The notes under the pieces are model-generated. The model searched no databases, had not been told where the DNA came from, and saw nothing but the letters and a program-made list of their open reading frames with translations. From contig JAIOJX010000006.1 of assembly GCA_022376925.1 (NCBI GenBank), forward strand, positions 57,624,658-57,688,657: DNA of 64,000 nt, given 5' to 3'. The position numbers and the translations under genes were made by a program. This DNA is from Tragulus kanchil (taxonomy: Eukaryota; Chordata; Mammalia; Artiodactyla; Tragulidae). Within the stretch, counting starts at the first letter, position 1, and each line of letters starts with the position of its first letter. This document shows, piece by piece, positions 12,241-24,729 of this stretch.

Positions 12241-14146
12241 CACCAGTCTAAATAAATGAAGTGGAGTTAGACAAACTCTGTGACAGCGATTTCAGAAGAA
12301 TGATAGGAACAATAATCAAAAACTCCAAAAACAGAATTTTAGAGAAACTGTGAAAATTAACTAACACACTGAACAAAAAAACACAAGAACTTAAAAAAAA
12401 CCAAAGACAAACAACTCAATTGTGGTACTTAAAAATACTATAGAAGGAATCAATAACAGAGTATCTGAGGAAGATGACTGGCTAAGTGAGCTGGAAGACA
12501 GAATGGTCAAAGTAACTGCTGAAGAACAGAACCAAGATCAAAGAATGAAAAGAACAGAGGATAGCCTCAGAGACCACTGGGATAATATCAAATACATCAA
12601 TATTCAAATTATAGAAGTTGCAGAAGAAGAGTAAAAAAAGAAAGGATATGAGAAAATTTTTGAAGAGATTATAGTTGAAAACTTCCCCAACATGGGAAAA
12701 GAAACAGTCAATCAAGTCCAAGAAGTGCGAAGAGTATGGTAATATGGGATAAACTTGAGAAGAAATTCACAGAGACACATATTACTTAAGCTAACACAAA
12801 TTAAACACAAAGACAGAATTCTAAAAGCAGCAAGGGAAAAGCAACTAGTAGCATACAAGGGAACTCCATACATTTAACAACTGATCTTCCAACAGAAACT
12901 CTGCAGGCCAGAAGGGAATGGCAAGACACATCTGAAGCACTGAAACAGAATCATCTGCAACCAAGAATCCTCTACCCTGCAAGGATCTCATTCAAAATTG
13001 ATGGAGAAATCAAAAGCTTTACAGATAAGCAAAATTTAAAAGAATTTAGTAACATCAAACCAGCCTTACCAAATCACCAGCATCATCCAGAATGAAGGCC
13101 CCGGCCTCCCAAAAAGATAAGCACTTGTATGCAAGTCCTGACATCACCCAATCACCAGCATCATCCAGAATAAGACGCCTCATCCAAACAACAAACACCC
13201 ACAGACGTAACTCAAAGTCTGGGAAAAGGAAACTCCAAACATAATTAATTAAAAAATTAATAATAACAATGAAACGACAGAGAAATACCACACAAGTGAA
13301 GGAACAATCTACAAACACACCAGTCTAAATAAATGAAGTGGAGTTAGACAAACTCTGTGACAGCGATTTCAGAAGAATGATAGGAACAATAATCAAAAAC
13401 TCCAAAAACAGAATTTTAGAGAAACTGTGAAAATTAACTAACACACTGAACAAAAAAACACAAGAACTTAAAAAAAACCAAAGACAAACAACTCAATTGT
13501 GGTACTTAAAAATACTATAGAAGGAATCAATAACAGAGTATCTGAGGAAGATGACTGGCTAAGTGAGCTGGAAGACAGAATGGTCAAAGTAACTGCTGAA
13601 GAACAGAACCAAGATCAAAGAATGAAAAGAACAGAGGATAGCCTCAGAGACCACTGGGATAATATCAAATACATCAATATTCAAATTATAGAAGTTGCAG
13701 AAGAAGAGTAAAAAAAGAAAGGATATGAGAAAATTTTTGAAGAGATTATAGTTGAAAACTTCCCCAACATGGGAAAAGAAACAGTCAATCAAGTCCAAGA
13801 AGTGCGAAGAGTATGGTAATATGGGATAAACTTGAGAAGAAATTCACAGAGACACATATTACTTAAGCTAACACAAATTAAACACAAAGACAGAATTCTA
13901 AAAGCAGCAAGGGAAAAGCAACTAGTAGCATACAAGGGAACTCCATACATTTAACAACTGATCTTCCAACAGAAACTCTGCAGGCCAGAAGGGAATGGCA
14001 AGACACATCTGAAGCACTGAAACAGAATCATCTGCAACCAAGAATCCTCTACCCTGCAAGGATCTCATTCAAAATTGATGGAGAAATCAAAAGCTTTACA
14101 GATAAGCAAAATTTAAAAGAATTTAGTAACATCAAACCAGCCTTAC
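12034..14146. repeat. Direct duplication, unit ~1.08 kb (pair 4)
   Basis: 12034-13069 recurs at 13111-14146 (offset 1077). The 41 filler bases 13070-13110 themselves resemble the sequence just upstream of the repeated block. It duplicates the end of the L1 5' UTR and most of ORF1. Confidence 0.97.
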
Positions 14147-14200
14147 AACAAGTGTTAAAGGGACTGATATAGACAATAAGTATAAAAGAAGACCTACAAA
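12250..14200 (+). pseudogene. L1 ORF1 remnant, present twice
   Basis: Decayed L1 ORF1 (the RNA-binding ORF1 protein of LINE-1). The longest open piece is about 70 codons (12422-12634, again at 13499-13711), containing a coiled-coil-like segment SEEDDWLSELEDRMVKVTAE. After the duplicate is collapsed, one ORF1 of about 0.9 kb remains, with several stops. Not functional. Confidence 0.82.
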
Positions 14201-14229
14201 ACAAAGCCATCATGATATCTAAGAAGATG

Positions 14230-14972
14230 ACAATAGGATCATTTCTATCAAAAATTACTTCAAATGTAAAGGGCCTAAATGCTCCAACCAAAAGACATAG
14301 ACTGGCTGAACAGATACAGAAACAAGACCAATACATATGCTACTTACAAGAAACTTCAAACCTAGAGACACTCGTAGACTGAAAGTAAGAGGATGGAAAA
14401 AGATATTCCATGCAAATGGAAATCAAAAGAAAGCTGGAGTAGCAATCCTCATATCAGAAAACATAGACCTTAAAATAAAGAAGATTATAAGAGACAAGGC
14501 AGGACACTACATAATGATCAAGGGATCGATCCAACAGAAAGACATAACAACCATAAATTTCTATGCACCCAACACAGGGGCACTCCAATATATAAGACAG
14601 ACACATTCAGACATAAAAGAAATAACTGACAATAACACAATAATAGCAGGAGACTTTAACATTCCTCTCACACCAATGGACAGATCATCAAAATGGAATA
14701 TTAACAAAGAATCACAAGCCTTAAATGCCACACTAGATGAGATGGACCTCATGGATATCTTTAGGACCTACCATCCAAAAGCAGAAGAATACACTATCTT
14801 CCCAAGTGCTCATGGAACATTTTCCAGGATAGACCACATCTTGGGCCACAAATTAAAGCTCAGTCAATTCAAGAAAATTGAAATTCTATCAACCACCTTC
14901 TCTGACCACAATGCAATGAGACTAGAGGGCAACTACAGGAAAATAACCGCTAAAAAGACAAACACATGGTGA
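14230..14972 (+). pseudogene. L1 ORF2 endonuclease domain, copy 1
   Basis: Reading frame 14337-14972 matches the L1 ORF2 apurinic/apyrimidinic-like endonuclease. It carries the IIAGDFNIPL motif (catalytic D and N of the fold) and the C-terminal SRIDHILGHK and SDHNAMRLE motifs (catalytic SDH). The N-terminal part lies before 14337 and is broken by a stop. This domain nicks target DNA in active elements; here it is a relic. The same block recurs at 15438-16080. Confidence 0.88.
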
Positions 14973-16531
14973 TTAAACAGCACAAACCTAAAAAACAAAC
15001 TGATTACTGAATGAATCAAAGGAAAAAAAAAAAAAATTCCTAGAAGAAAATGACAATGAACATACGACAGTGCAAAACCTATAGGATACTTTGAAAGCAG
15101 TTCTAAGAGGGTAGTTTATAGCAATACAATTCTACTTCAAGAATGAAGAAAAAAAAAAAGACAACCTAACTCTACAGTTAAAACAACTGGAGAAATAAGA
15201 ACAAAATACACCCAAAGTTAGCAGTGGAAGAGGAACCATAAAGATCAGACCAGAAATAAATGAAAAAGAAATGAAACAAATAATACTAAAGATAAATAAA
15301 TCGAGAAGCTGGTTCTTCGAAAAGATAAACAAAATTGAGAAACCAGTGGCCAGACTCATTAAGAAAAAAAGAGAGAACCAGATCAACAAAATCAAAAAGG
15401 AAAAAGGAGAGGTTACAACAGATACAGAAACAAGACCAATACATATGCTACTTACAAGAAACTTCAAACCTAGAGACACTCGTAGACTGAAAGTAAGAGG
15501 ATGGAAAAAGATATTCCATGCAAATGGAAATCAAAAGAAAGCTGGAGTAGCAATCCTCATATCAGAAAACATAGACCTTAAAATAAAGAAGATTATAAGA
15601 GACAAGGCAGGACACTACATAATGATCAAGGGATCGATCCAACAGAAAGACATAACAACCATAAATTTCTATGCACCCAACACAGGGGCACTCCAATATA
15701 TAAGACAGACACATTCAGACATAAAAGAAATAACTGACAATAACACAATAATAGCAGGAGACTTTAACATTCCTCTCACACCAATGGACAGATCATCAAA
15801 ATGGAATATTAACAAAGAATCACAAGCCTTAAATGCCACACTAGATGAGATGGACCTCATGGATATCTTTAGGACCTACCATCCAAAAGCAGAAGAATAC
15901 ACTATCTTCCCAAGTGCTCATGGAACATTTTCCAGGATAGACCACATCTTGGGCCACAAATTAAAGCTCAGTCAATTCAAGAAAATTGAAATTCTATCAA
16001 CCACCTTCTCTGACCACAATGCAATGAGACTAGAGGGCAACTACAGGAAAATAACCGCTAAAAAGACAAACACATGGTGATTAAACAGCACAAACCTAAA
16101 AAACAAACTGATTACTGAATGAATCAAAGGAAAAAAAAAAAAATTCCTAGAAGAAAATGACAATGAACATACGACAGTGCAAAACCTATAGGATACTTTG
16201 AAAGCAGTTCTAAGAGGGTAGTTTATAGCAATACAATTCTACTTCAAGAATGAAGAAAAAAAAAAAGACAACCTAACTCTACAGTTAAAACAACTGGAGA
16301 AATAAGAACAAAATACACCCAAAGTTAGCAGTGGAAGAGGAACCATAAAGATCAGACCAGAAATAAATGAAAAAGAAATGAAACAAATAATACTAAAGAT
16401 AAATAAATCGAGAAGCTGGTTCTTCGAAAAGATAAACAAAATTGAGAAACCAGTGGCCAGACTCATTAAGAAAAAAAGAGAGAACCAGATCAACAAAATC
16501 AAAAAGGAAAAAGGAGAGGTTACAACAGATA
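14309..16531. repeat. Direct duplication, unit ~1.11 kb (pair 5)
   Basis: 14309-15424 recurs at 15417-16531. The copies abut through an 8-base shared string, aacagata, at the junction. The second copy overlaps the first copy of pair 6. The frame 15271-16080 fuses ORF2 linker residues to endonuclease residues across this junction and is an artefact of the duplication. Confidence 0.97.
15438..16080 (+). pseudogene. L1 ORF2 endonuclease domain, copy 2
   Basis: Same sequence as 14330-14972, placed downstream by the duplication. The apparent N-terminal extension beginning at 15271 is ORF2 sequence that normally lies after the endonuclease, joined backwards at the junction near 15420. Confidence 0.85.
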
Positions 16532-17112
16532 ATGCAGAAATCCAAAGGATTATAAAAGACTATTATGAACACCTATATGGCAACAAACTGGAAAACCTGG
16601 AAGAAATGGACAGTTTCTTGGAGAAGATTGATCTCCCAAGATTGAACCAGGAAGAAATAGAAACTATGAACAACCCAATCACAAGCTCAGAAATAGAATC
16701 TGTGATAAAATATCTACCCCAAAATAAAAGCCCAAGGCCAGAAGACTTCACAGGTGAATTCCACCAAACATGTAAAGAAGAGGTAATGCCTGTCCTTCTA
16801 AAACTCTTCCAAAAAATTGCACAGGAAGGAACACTTCCAAACACATTCTACGAGGCCATCATCAACCTGATACCAAAACTGGCAAAGACAACACAAAAAA
16901 AAGAAAATCATAGACCAACATCACTGAAGAATTTAGATGCCAAAATTCTCAACAAAATCCTAGCAAATAGAATTCAACAACACATCAGAAAACTCATATA
17001 TCATGATCAAGTCAGGTTCATCCCAGACATGCAAAGATTCTTCAATATCCAGAAATCAATCAATGTGCTACGCCATACCAACAAATTGAAAGACAAAAAT
17101 CAAATGATAGAA
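16378..17112 (+). pseudogene. L1 ORF2 linker and start of reverse transcriptase
   Basis: Open frame covering the region between endonuclease and reverse transcriptase and the first reverse-transcriptase blocks: [20 protein letters not shown] and [20 protein letters not shown] are recognisable. It breaks off at about 17112, before the catalytic YADD motif, where L1 5' UTR sequence of the next element begins. The same block recurs at 17571-18240. Confidence 0.87.
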
Positions 17113-18680
17113 GACACTGGAGGAGTGAGAGGATTTCACCAGCTCCCCAACAGAATCACCAGAACTAATCAAAAAATGAAACAACACAAAGAAACCAGCC
17201 TCTAGATAACAAAAGAAGTCCTCAGGTCTACAAGGGACGGAGAGTGAGCAGCCTGAACTTTCCTGGAGAACCCATCCCGGGGGGTCCCGTACCACAGCTC
17301 CCACACCGGACTGGGCAGACAGAGTGTTGGGAAGTGTGCTGGGAGAAGGTAAAGCAGCGCTCAGCATGAGAGTCCCACCTAGAATAGTACTGTGCAGGGA
17401 GCTGAGACAGGAGGTGAGGTGAGACAATGCTAGCGGGGCATGGAAAATGGAACAGGGAAATCCCGGGTCATAGTCAGAACCGCCTTGAGCAGGACGGGAA
17501 GCTGCCATCCACATTTGGGACAAACAGTGAGGCTTGGTCACGCGAAAAAAGATAAATGGCAAAAAAAATAGAGAAACCAGTGGCCAGACTCATTAAGAAA
17601 AAAAGAGAGAACCAGATCAACAAAATCAAAAAGGAAAAAGGAGAGGTTACAACAGATAATGCAGAAATCCAAAGGATTATAAAAGACTATTATGAACACC
17701 TATATGGCAACAAACTGGAAAACCTGGAAGAAATGGACAGTTTCTTGGAGAAGATTGATCTCCCAAGATTGAACCAGGAAGAAATAGAAACTATGAACAA
17801 CCCAATCACAAGCTCAGAAATAGAATCTGTGATAAAATATCTACCCCAAAATAAAAGCCCAAGGCCAGAAGACTTCACAGGTGAATTCCACCAAACATGT
17901 AAAGAAGAGGTAATGCCTGTCCTTCTAAAACTCTTCCAAAAAATTGCACAGGAAGGAACACTTCCAAACACATTCTACGAGGCCATCATCAACCTGATAC
18001 CAAAACTGGCAAAGACAACACAAAAAAAAGAAAATCATAGACCAACATCACTGAAGAATTTAGATGCCAAAATTCTCAACAAAATCCTAGCAAATAGAAT
18101 TCAACAACACATCAGAAAACTCATATATCATGATCAAGTCAGGTTCATCCCAGACATGCAAAGATTCTTCAATATCCAGAAATCAATCAATGTGCTACGC
18201 CATACCAACAAATTGAAAGACAAAAATCAAATGATAGAAGACACTGGAGGAGTGAGAGGATTTCACCAGCTCCCCAACAGAATCACCAGAACTAATCAAA
18301 AAATGAAACAACACAAAGAAACCAGCCTCTAGATAACAAAAGAAGTCCTCAGGTCTACAAGGGACGGAGAGTGAGCAGCCTGAACTTTCCTGGAGAACCC
18401 ATCCCGGGGGGTCCCGTACCACAGCTCCCACACCGGACTGGGCAGACAGAGTGTTGGGAAGTGTGCTGGGAGAAGGTAAAGCAGCGCTCAGCATGAGAGT
18501 CCCACCTAGAATAGTACTGTGCAGGGAGCTGAGACAGGAGGTGAGGTGAGACAATGCTAGCGGGGCATGGAAAATGGAACAGGGAAATCCCCCCGCGGGT
18601 CATAGTCCAGAACCCCGCCTTGAGCAGGACGGGGAAGCTGCCATCCACATTTGGGACAAACAGTGAGGCTTGGTCACGCG
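16444..18680. repeat. Direct duplication, unit ~1.13 kb (pair 6)
   Basis: 16444-17544 recurs at 17571-18680. The second copy holds about nine extra bases near 18590-18620 in C/G-rich runs that are shortened in the end of the first copy. A 26-base A-rich filler (17545-17570) separates them. Confidence 0.97.
17571..18240 (+). pseudogene. L1 ORF2 linker/RT start, second copy
   Basis: Repeat of 16444-17112. An in-frame methionine in the filler makes a 258-codon frame that has no biological meaning. Confidence 0.85.
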
Positions 18681-20140
18681 TAGGCAGCTCGAGCGAGCCC
18701 GCGCAGTACCACAGCTAGGAAGCCGAACATCTGGAATGAGATCTGGGACAGGGACATGAAAGGGAAATTGGCCGATCATGTTTGGGGCAAACTGTGAACC
18801 TTAGTCCTGCAGGACAGGAGTACGCCAGCTGCTCGAACTCGCCCACACAGCCCCAAAGCTGTGGCAAAGAAGAGGGGCATCCGGGATGAGACCTGGGACA
18901 AGATGCACTCATACCGTCCAGCAGCAGGGCAGAGACTGAAGGCTACCAGGGGGTATGCAATAGAACTGGGGAACCCCCTCCAGCACAGAGTCCAGGGGCA
19001 CAACCTCTGCCGCCTGACGGATTGGCGATCGCCTGCTCTGCCTTCCCCCAGCCAGCATCAGGGGCAGAGAGACTGGGGTCAAGTACTTTATTTACAGAGC
19101 CTTTGTTTTGCTGAAAGCAAAACTGAAACCAGATCAACTGGTTCTCCAAAGGTCCTGACTACAAAAAAAAAACCTGACGCTCACTGAAACCTAAGACATG
19201 AGCAGCCGTCCAGCCCCCACATCCAACTCCTACCAGTAAAGACTAGGCAAATCTGGGACAGGATCAAGAGCAAATTGGTCGAAGGTTGACACGAAGATGA
19301 GAATATAAAAAACAGGGGCAGTAATTTTTTTTTTTAATTTTTTAAAATTGTTTTTTTTTTTAATAATTTTTAAAAAAATTTTCTAAGTATTATTTCTTTT
19401 CCTTTTTCTTATACCACAGCTTCCTCACTCTATGCTCTAACTGCAAAATCTTTTTATATCTACTACTATCCTCTTTATAAATATTTCCTACCGTGCTGTC
19501 TCTAATGTTCTGTTCCAGCTGTACTAAACTCTACTGCACACTAATCTCTGTTACCTAACCCTACAAAATCCTTGCAATACGAATTTATTCCTTCTCATTA
19601 TCTATACACTCCCCTCATTCTTAGCCCCAACATATGCTGTAGTTAAAAACTGCTTTCATTGCAATATTCCCAGTTGGAACCTTGCTCTGTGATCTGTTTT
19701 TCCAGTCAGTGTTTTAATTAATTTAGATCTTAACAGTCAGGTACCAACTTTGATTGCACCATGTGCCAGTAAAATTTCCTGTACTTTATCCATTTAAGAC
19801 TGTTCAGTTGTGTTGACTGATGTGTATGTATATATAATTCTCCATTATGTTAGAAAATATTTGCATGATTTTATGATTGTTGACTACCAGGGATGCACCT
19901 CTTGTCCCTCATATGCCTATATTTGAACTAATTCCACTGAACGCCATAGCAAAGCAGACATACTGCCTACACTCCCTGGCCAGAGATCAAACCAAGGATC
20001 CTCGGAGTGGAAGCCCTGACTTCAAGACCCTACACTATCAAAGAACATACAACACTAGAGATTATTCATCTGCAAACAAAACCCAACACCACCTAAGACA
20101 GAAACCACACAGACACACACAAAGAAACAAAAATTAACAT
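18241..20140 (+). mobile_element. L1 (element 2) 5' UTR
   Basis: GC-richer L1 5' UTR beginning near the string ggaggagtgagaggatttca and running to the ORF1 start near 20145. Its first 440 bases also occur at 17113-17544 by duplication. A T-rich low-complexity patch lies at 19326-19400. The stretch 19400-19870 is less clearly L1 and may be a diverged part of the UTR or an inserted unique segment. Confidence 0.72.
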
Positions 20141-20144
20141 AAAA

Positions 20145-21080
20145 ATGAAAAGATGGAGAAACACCACACAAATGAAGGAACAAATCAGAGAGACACAATT
20201 ACAAATGACAGAAGATGAGATAGACCAATTGTCTGAAAGAGAATTCAGAAGAGCGATACTAGCGAAGATCCAAAACTTCGAAAACAGATTAGAGGAAATC
20301 AGCACACTGAGAAAAGACATGGAAGAAATGAAAAATAAACAATAGAGACAAACAACTCCATTGTTGAACTCAAAAATACTATAGAAGGACTCAACACTAG
20401 AGTATCAGAGGCACAAGAATGGATAAGTGAGCTGGAGGACAGAATGGTGGAAATAACTGCTGAAGAACAGAACAAAGCACAAAGAATCAAAAGAACTGGA
20501 TAGCCTGAGAGACCTATGGAACGATATCAAACAAACCAACATTAGAATTATAGAAGTCCAAGAAGAAGAAGAGATAAAGAAAGGCTATGAAGATATTCTT
20601 GAAGAGATTATAGTTGAAAACTTCCCCAGAATGGGAAAGGAACTAGTCAACCAAGTCGAAGAAGCACAAAGAGTCCCATACAGGATAAACCCAAGAAGAA
20701 ACACACCAAGGCACATTCTAATCAAGCTAACACAGTCTAAATATAAAGACAGAACACTTAAAGCAATAAGGAACAAACAACAAACAACTTACAAAGGAAA
20801 CAGAAACCTGGCAGGCCAGAAGAGAATGACAAGACACATATAAACAGCTAAAGGAGAATAACTGACAACAAAGAATTCTCTACCTGGCAAGGATCTCATT
20901 CAGAATTGATGGAAAATCAAAAACGTTACAGACAAGCAAAAGCAAAAGCAAAAAGAATTTTGTACCATGAAACCAGGCCTGATATAGTCAGTAAATACAA
21001 GAGTAGGAGAAGCCCTACAAATCAAACCCCAAACATGTAAGAAGATGACAATAGGAACATTCATACCAATAATTACTTTG
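20145..21080 (+). pseudogene. L1 ORF1 remnant of element 2
   Basis: Frame 20145-20345 then shifted frames through about 20843 encode decayed ORF1 (for example QLSEREFRRAILAKIQNFEN, a coiled-coil-like region, then the RNA-recognition part). Stops and frameshifts interrupt it. Its whole length recurs at 21229-22150. Confidence 0.82.
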
Positions 21081-22302
21081 AATATAAATGGCCTAAATCC
21101 TCCAACCAAAATACACAGATTGGTTGAATGGACTCAAAACCAAGACTCACATATATCCTGTCTACAAGAAACCCATTTCAGACCTAATGACAACATAGTC
21201 TGAAAGTGAGAGGATGGAAAAATATATTTGGAGAAACACCACACAAATGAAGGAACAAATCAGAGAGACACAATTACAAATGACAGAAGATGAGATAGAC
21301 CAATTGTCTGAAAGAGAATTCAGAAGAGCGATACTAGCGAAGATCCAAAACTTGAAAACAGATTAGAGGAAATCAGCACACTGAGAAAAGACATGGAAGA
21401 AATGAAAAATAAACAATAGAGACAAACAACTCCATTGTTGAACTCAAAAATACTATAGAAGGACTCAACACTAGAGTATCAGAGGCACAAGAATGGATAA
21501 GTGAGCTGGAGGACAGAATGGTGGAAATAACTGCTGAAGAACAGAACAAAGCACAAAGAATCAAAAGAACTGGATAGCCTGAGAGACCTATGGAACGATA
21601 TCAAACAAACCAACATTAGAATTATAGAAGTCCAAGAAGAAGAAGAGATAAAGAAAGGCTATGAAGATATTCTTGAAGAGATTATAGTTGAAAACTTCCC
21701 CAGAATGGGAAAGGAACTAGTCAACCAAGTCGAAGAAGCACAAAGAGTCCCATACAGGATAAACCCAAGAAGAAACACACCAAGGCACATTCTAATCAAG
21801 CTAACACAGTCTAAATATAAAGACAGAACACTTAAAGCAATAAGGAACAAACAACAAACAACTTACAAAGGAAACAGAAACCTGGCAGGCCAGAAGAGAA
21901 TGACAAGACACATATAAACAGCTAAAGGAGAATAACTGACAACAAAGAATTCTCTACCTGGCAAGGATCTCATTCAGAATTGATGGAAAATCAAAAACGT
22001 TACAGACAAGCAAAAGCAAAAGCAAAAAGAATTTTGTACCATGAAACCAGGCCTGATATAGTCAGTAAATACAAGAGTAGGAGAAGCCCTACAAATCAAA
22101 CCCCAAACATGTAAGAAGATGACAATAGGAACATTCATACCAATAATTACTTTGAATATAAATGGCCTAAATCCTCCAACCAAAATACACAGATTGGTTG
22201 AATGGACTCAAAACCAAGACTCACATATATCCTGTCTACAAGAAACCCATTTCAGACCTAATGACAACATAGTCTGAAAGTGAGAGGATGGAAAAATATA
22301 TT
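20154..22302. repeat. Direct duplication, unit 1.07 kb (pair 7)
   Basis: 20154-21228 is followed immediately by 21229-22302 with no filler. One base is missing from the second copy near 21352. It duplicates L1 ORF1 and the ORF2 start. Confidence 0.97.
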
Positions 22303-23180
22303 CCATGTGAACAGAAATCAAAAGAAAGCTGGAGTAACAATCCTCATATCAGAAAACATAGACCTTAAAATAAAGAAGATTATAAGAGACAAGGCAGGAC
22401 ACTACATAATGATCAAGGGATCGATCCAACAGGAAGACATAACAACCATAAATTTCTATGCACCCAACATAGGGGCACCCCAATATATAAGACAGACACT
22501 TTCAGACATAGAAGAAGAAGTTAACAATAACACAATAATTGTAGGAGACTTTTATACTCCTCTCACACCAATGGACAGATCATCAAAACAGAAAATTAAT
22601 AAAGAATCACAAGCCTTAAATGCCACACTAGATGAGATGGACCTCATGGATATCTTTAGGACCTACTATCCAAAAGCAGAAGAATACACTATCTTCCCAA
22701 GTGCTCATGGAACATTTTCCAGGATAGACCACATCTTGGGCCACAAATTAAAGCTCAGTCAATTAAGAAAACTGAAATTATATCAACCATCTTCTCTGAC
22801 CACAATGCAATGAGACTAGAGATCAACTGCAGGAAGAAAAAAAGAAAACCCTAGAAACACAAGCACATGGAGATTAAATAGCACATACTTAAAAAACAAA
22901 CTGATTACTGAATGAAGCAAAGGAGAAATAAAAAAAATTCTAGGAGAAAATAACAATGAACACATGACAGTACAAAACCTCTGGGATACTGCAAAAGCAG
23001 TTTTAAGATGGAAATTTATAGCAATACAATCCTACTTCCAGAAACAAGAAAAATATGAAACAGACAATATAACCCTAGGCTTATAACAACTGGAGAAAGA
23101 ACAAAAATACCCCAAAGTTAGCAGAAGAGAAATCATAAAGAGCAGAGCAAAAATAAATGAAAAAGAAATGAAAGAAAAAA
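22190..23180 (+). pseudogene. L1 ORF2 endonuclease remnant of element 2
   Basis: Frame 22280-22813 encodes the endonuclease again, with IIVGDFYTPLTPMDRSS replacing the usual GDFN (the active-site N is changed to Y) and SRIDHILGHK retained. A frameshift near 22763 precedes the expected SDH motif. ORF2 runs on in broken frames to about 23180 and then jumps to 3' UTR sequence. Confidence 0.85.
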
Positions 23181-23184
23181 AAGT

Positions 23185-23560
23185 GAAGTCAAAAAGAGAA
23201 AGACAAGTAGAATATACTAACACATATATCTGGAATCTAGAAGGGTGGTAATGATAACACATGCAGTGAAGCGATGAAAAAACAGACATAGAGAATAGAC
23301 ACATGGACATTATGGGGAATGAACAGTGGTTGGGAGGCATAAAGGAAGTAGCATGAAAACCTATACTACCATATGTGAAAAAATAGCTATTGTCATTGCG
23401 TTGTGAGAAAAGGGGATCCTGCAGGGGTGCTGTGCGACAGCCTGGAAGGGTGGGATGGGGGTTGTGTGCATATGACTAATATGGGATCATACATATCTGC
23501 AAACAAAAAAACTCTGTAAAAGTAAAAATTAAAATAAAGATCTCTGTAAATGATAAAAAT
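23185..23560 (+). mobile_element. L1 3' UTR and tail of element 2
   Basis: L1 3' UTR signature (tatactaacacatatatctg, then tggaagggtgggatgggg and an A/T-rich tail with several AATAAA-like strings). It is joined directly to the ORF2 linker region, so nearly all of the reverse transcriptase is deleted. Confidence 0.8.
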
Positions 23561-24169
23561 TAAAATAAAATAAAAATATTATTTAAAAAATGAATTAAAT
23601 TGGCCAGAGATGCATCCATATGGGGAGTCCCTGCCCCCACGACCACTGCGAGTCAGTGTACTGATGTGGTCTCTGGCTTCTCCCAATTTCTTGATCCTGC
23701 CCCTCTGCCACTCAGGCCCTTCCTGTGGCATTCATTACACCACCATCCTTCACCTTTCCCTTGACCTCATGGAGAGGACACATTTTCTAATGTCTATATA
23801 TAGTATATATACTACATAAAATATATAAATTCTATAATTTATATATTTTATATAAATTATTAAATTTATAAATTATTTTATACTTTTGTTCTATAAATTT
23901 TAAATTATGTCTTATTTTTCAAACAAGAATGAGTAAATCTCTTTGCCTTACTATCCCCCCCAAAAGAATTAAATTGCAAAATCCTGAAATAAATGACTAT
24001 TATTAGTGACTATTAAATAAGTGATATATAGTATTTATTGAAAGAAGTGGCTATAAACATACATGCTTGGTATATAATGAGTTATATGCATATACACAAT
24101 GATAAGTAAAAGTTACCTATACTCTCATGGAACTAACAGACTGCTGGGGAGACACTCAACAAGTAAAAC
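23561..24169. other. Intron; AT-rich palindromic low-complexity tract
   Basis: Unique-looking intron. 23800-23890 is almost pure A/T with self-complementary (TA)n-like runs. No gene or recognisable mobile element seen; a 69-codon frame at 23610 is not convincing. Confidence 0.5.
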
Positions 24170-24174
24170 AAAAT

Positions 24175-24290
24175 ACAGATATGGAGGGCTGACTATGGGA
24201 CTTGAGCATTTCTGCATTCTGGTATGCAGGGACTACTGAAACCAAACTCTGATGGGTACAAAGTATCAACTGCACAATAAACTTCTTGAA
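24175..24290 (+). mobile_element. Tigger/MER2-like DNA transposon fragment
   Basis: The phrase gagggctgactatgggactt, followed by a first-person-singular-free decayed inverted-repeat-like end, resembles the ends of mammalian Tigger-related nonautonomous elements. Ancient and diverged; family uncertain. Confidence 0.4.
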
Positions 24291-24328
24291 ATTATGAAAT
24301 ATTCTATAAAGAAATAAATGTTTTTTAT

Positions 24329-24357
24329 AATGTTCTTATACATTTTATAAGAACATA
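24329..24357. other. Perfect 11-bp hairpin in intron
   Basis: Arms 24330-24340 (atgttcttata) and 24346-24356 are exact reverse complements around a 5-base loop. No known element; may be chance in AT-rich DNA. Confidence 0.6.
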
Positions 24358-24399
24358 AGGGAAGAAACAGAAGCTACTTTAGACTAAGTAGTTCTGAAG

Positions 24400-24540
24400 C
24401 AATTTTAACACTGAGACTCAAGTGCCAGTCATGAAAATAAGATCACACAGATGATAAATGCCAGAGCAAGTTTGAATCCAGATGGTCTGGATCCAAAGCC
24501 TAGGGCCTGAAGCCCTTCTGTAGAGTGGAATTACATGAAA
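24400..24540 (-). mobile_element. MIR SINE fragment
   Basis: The series aagatcacacagatgataaa, gccagagcaagtttgaatcc and following text matches the antisense core of the mammalian-wide MIR SINE. Old and diverged. Confidence 0.55.
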
Positions 24541-24729
24541 TGTGAGTTTCTTATCATTTGAACATTTATACACACTCTAAAGAAGATTCAAAGAATCATG
24601 AAAACTCAAGAAAATATTTGAAACAGATCAAGTCAGATTACCTAGAATCTTAGAAGTATATGAAGAAATAGGCACATTTACTTATACCACTAATTCATTT
24701 AATTCAGGCAATAACATTATATTTCTTAC

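Noticed and set aside
23800..23890. AT-rich tract as a replication origin or matrix attachment site
   Set aside because: Only A/T richness and palindromic TA runs support it, which is common in introns.
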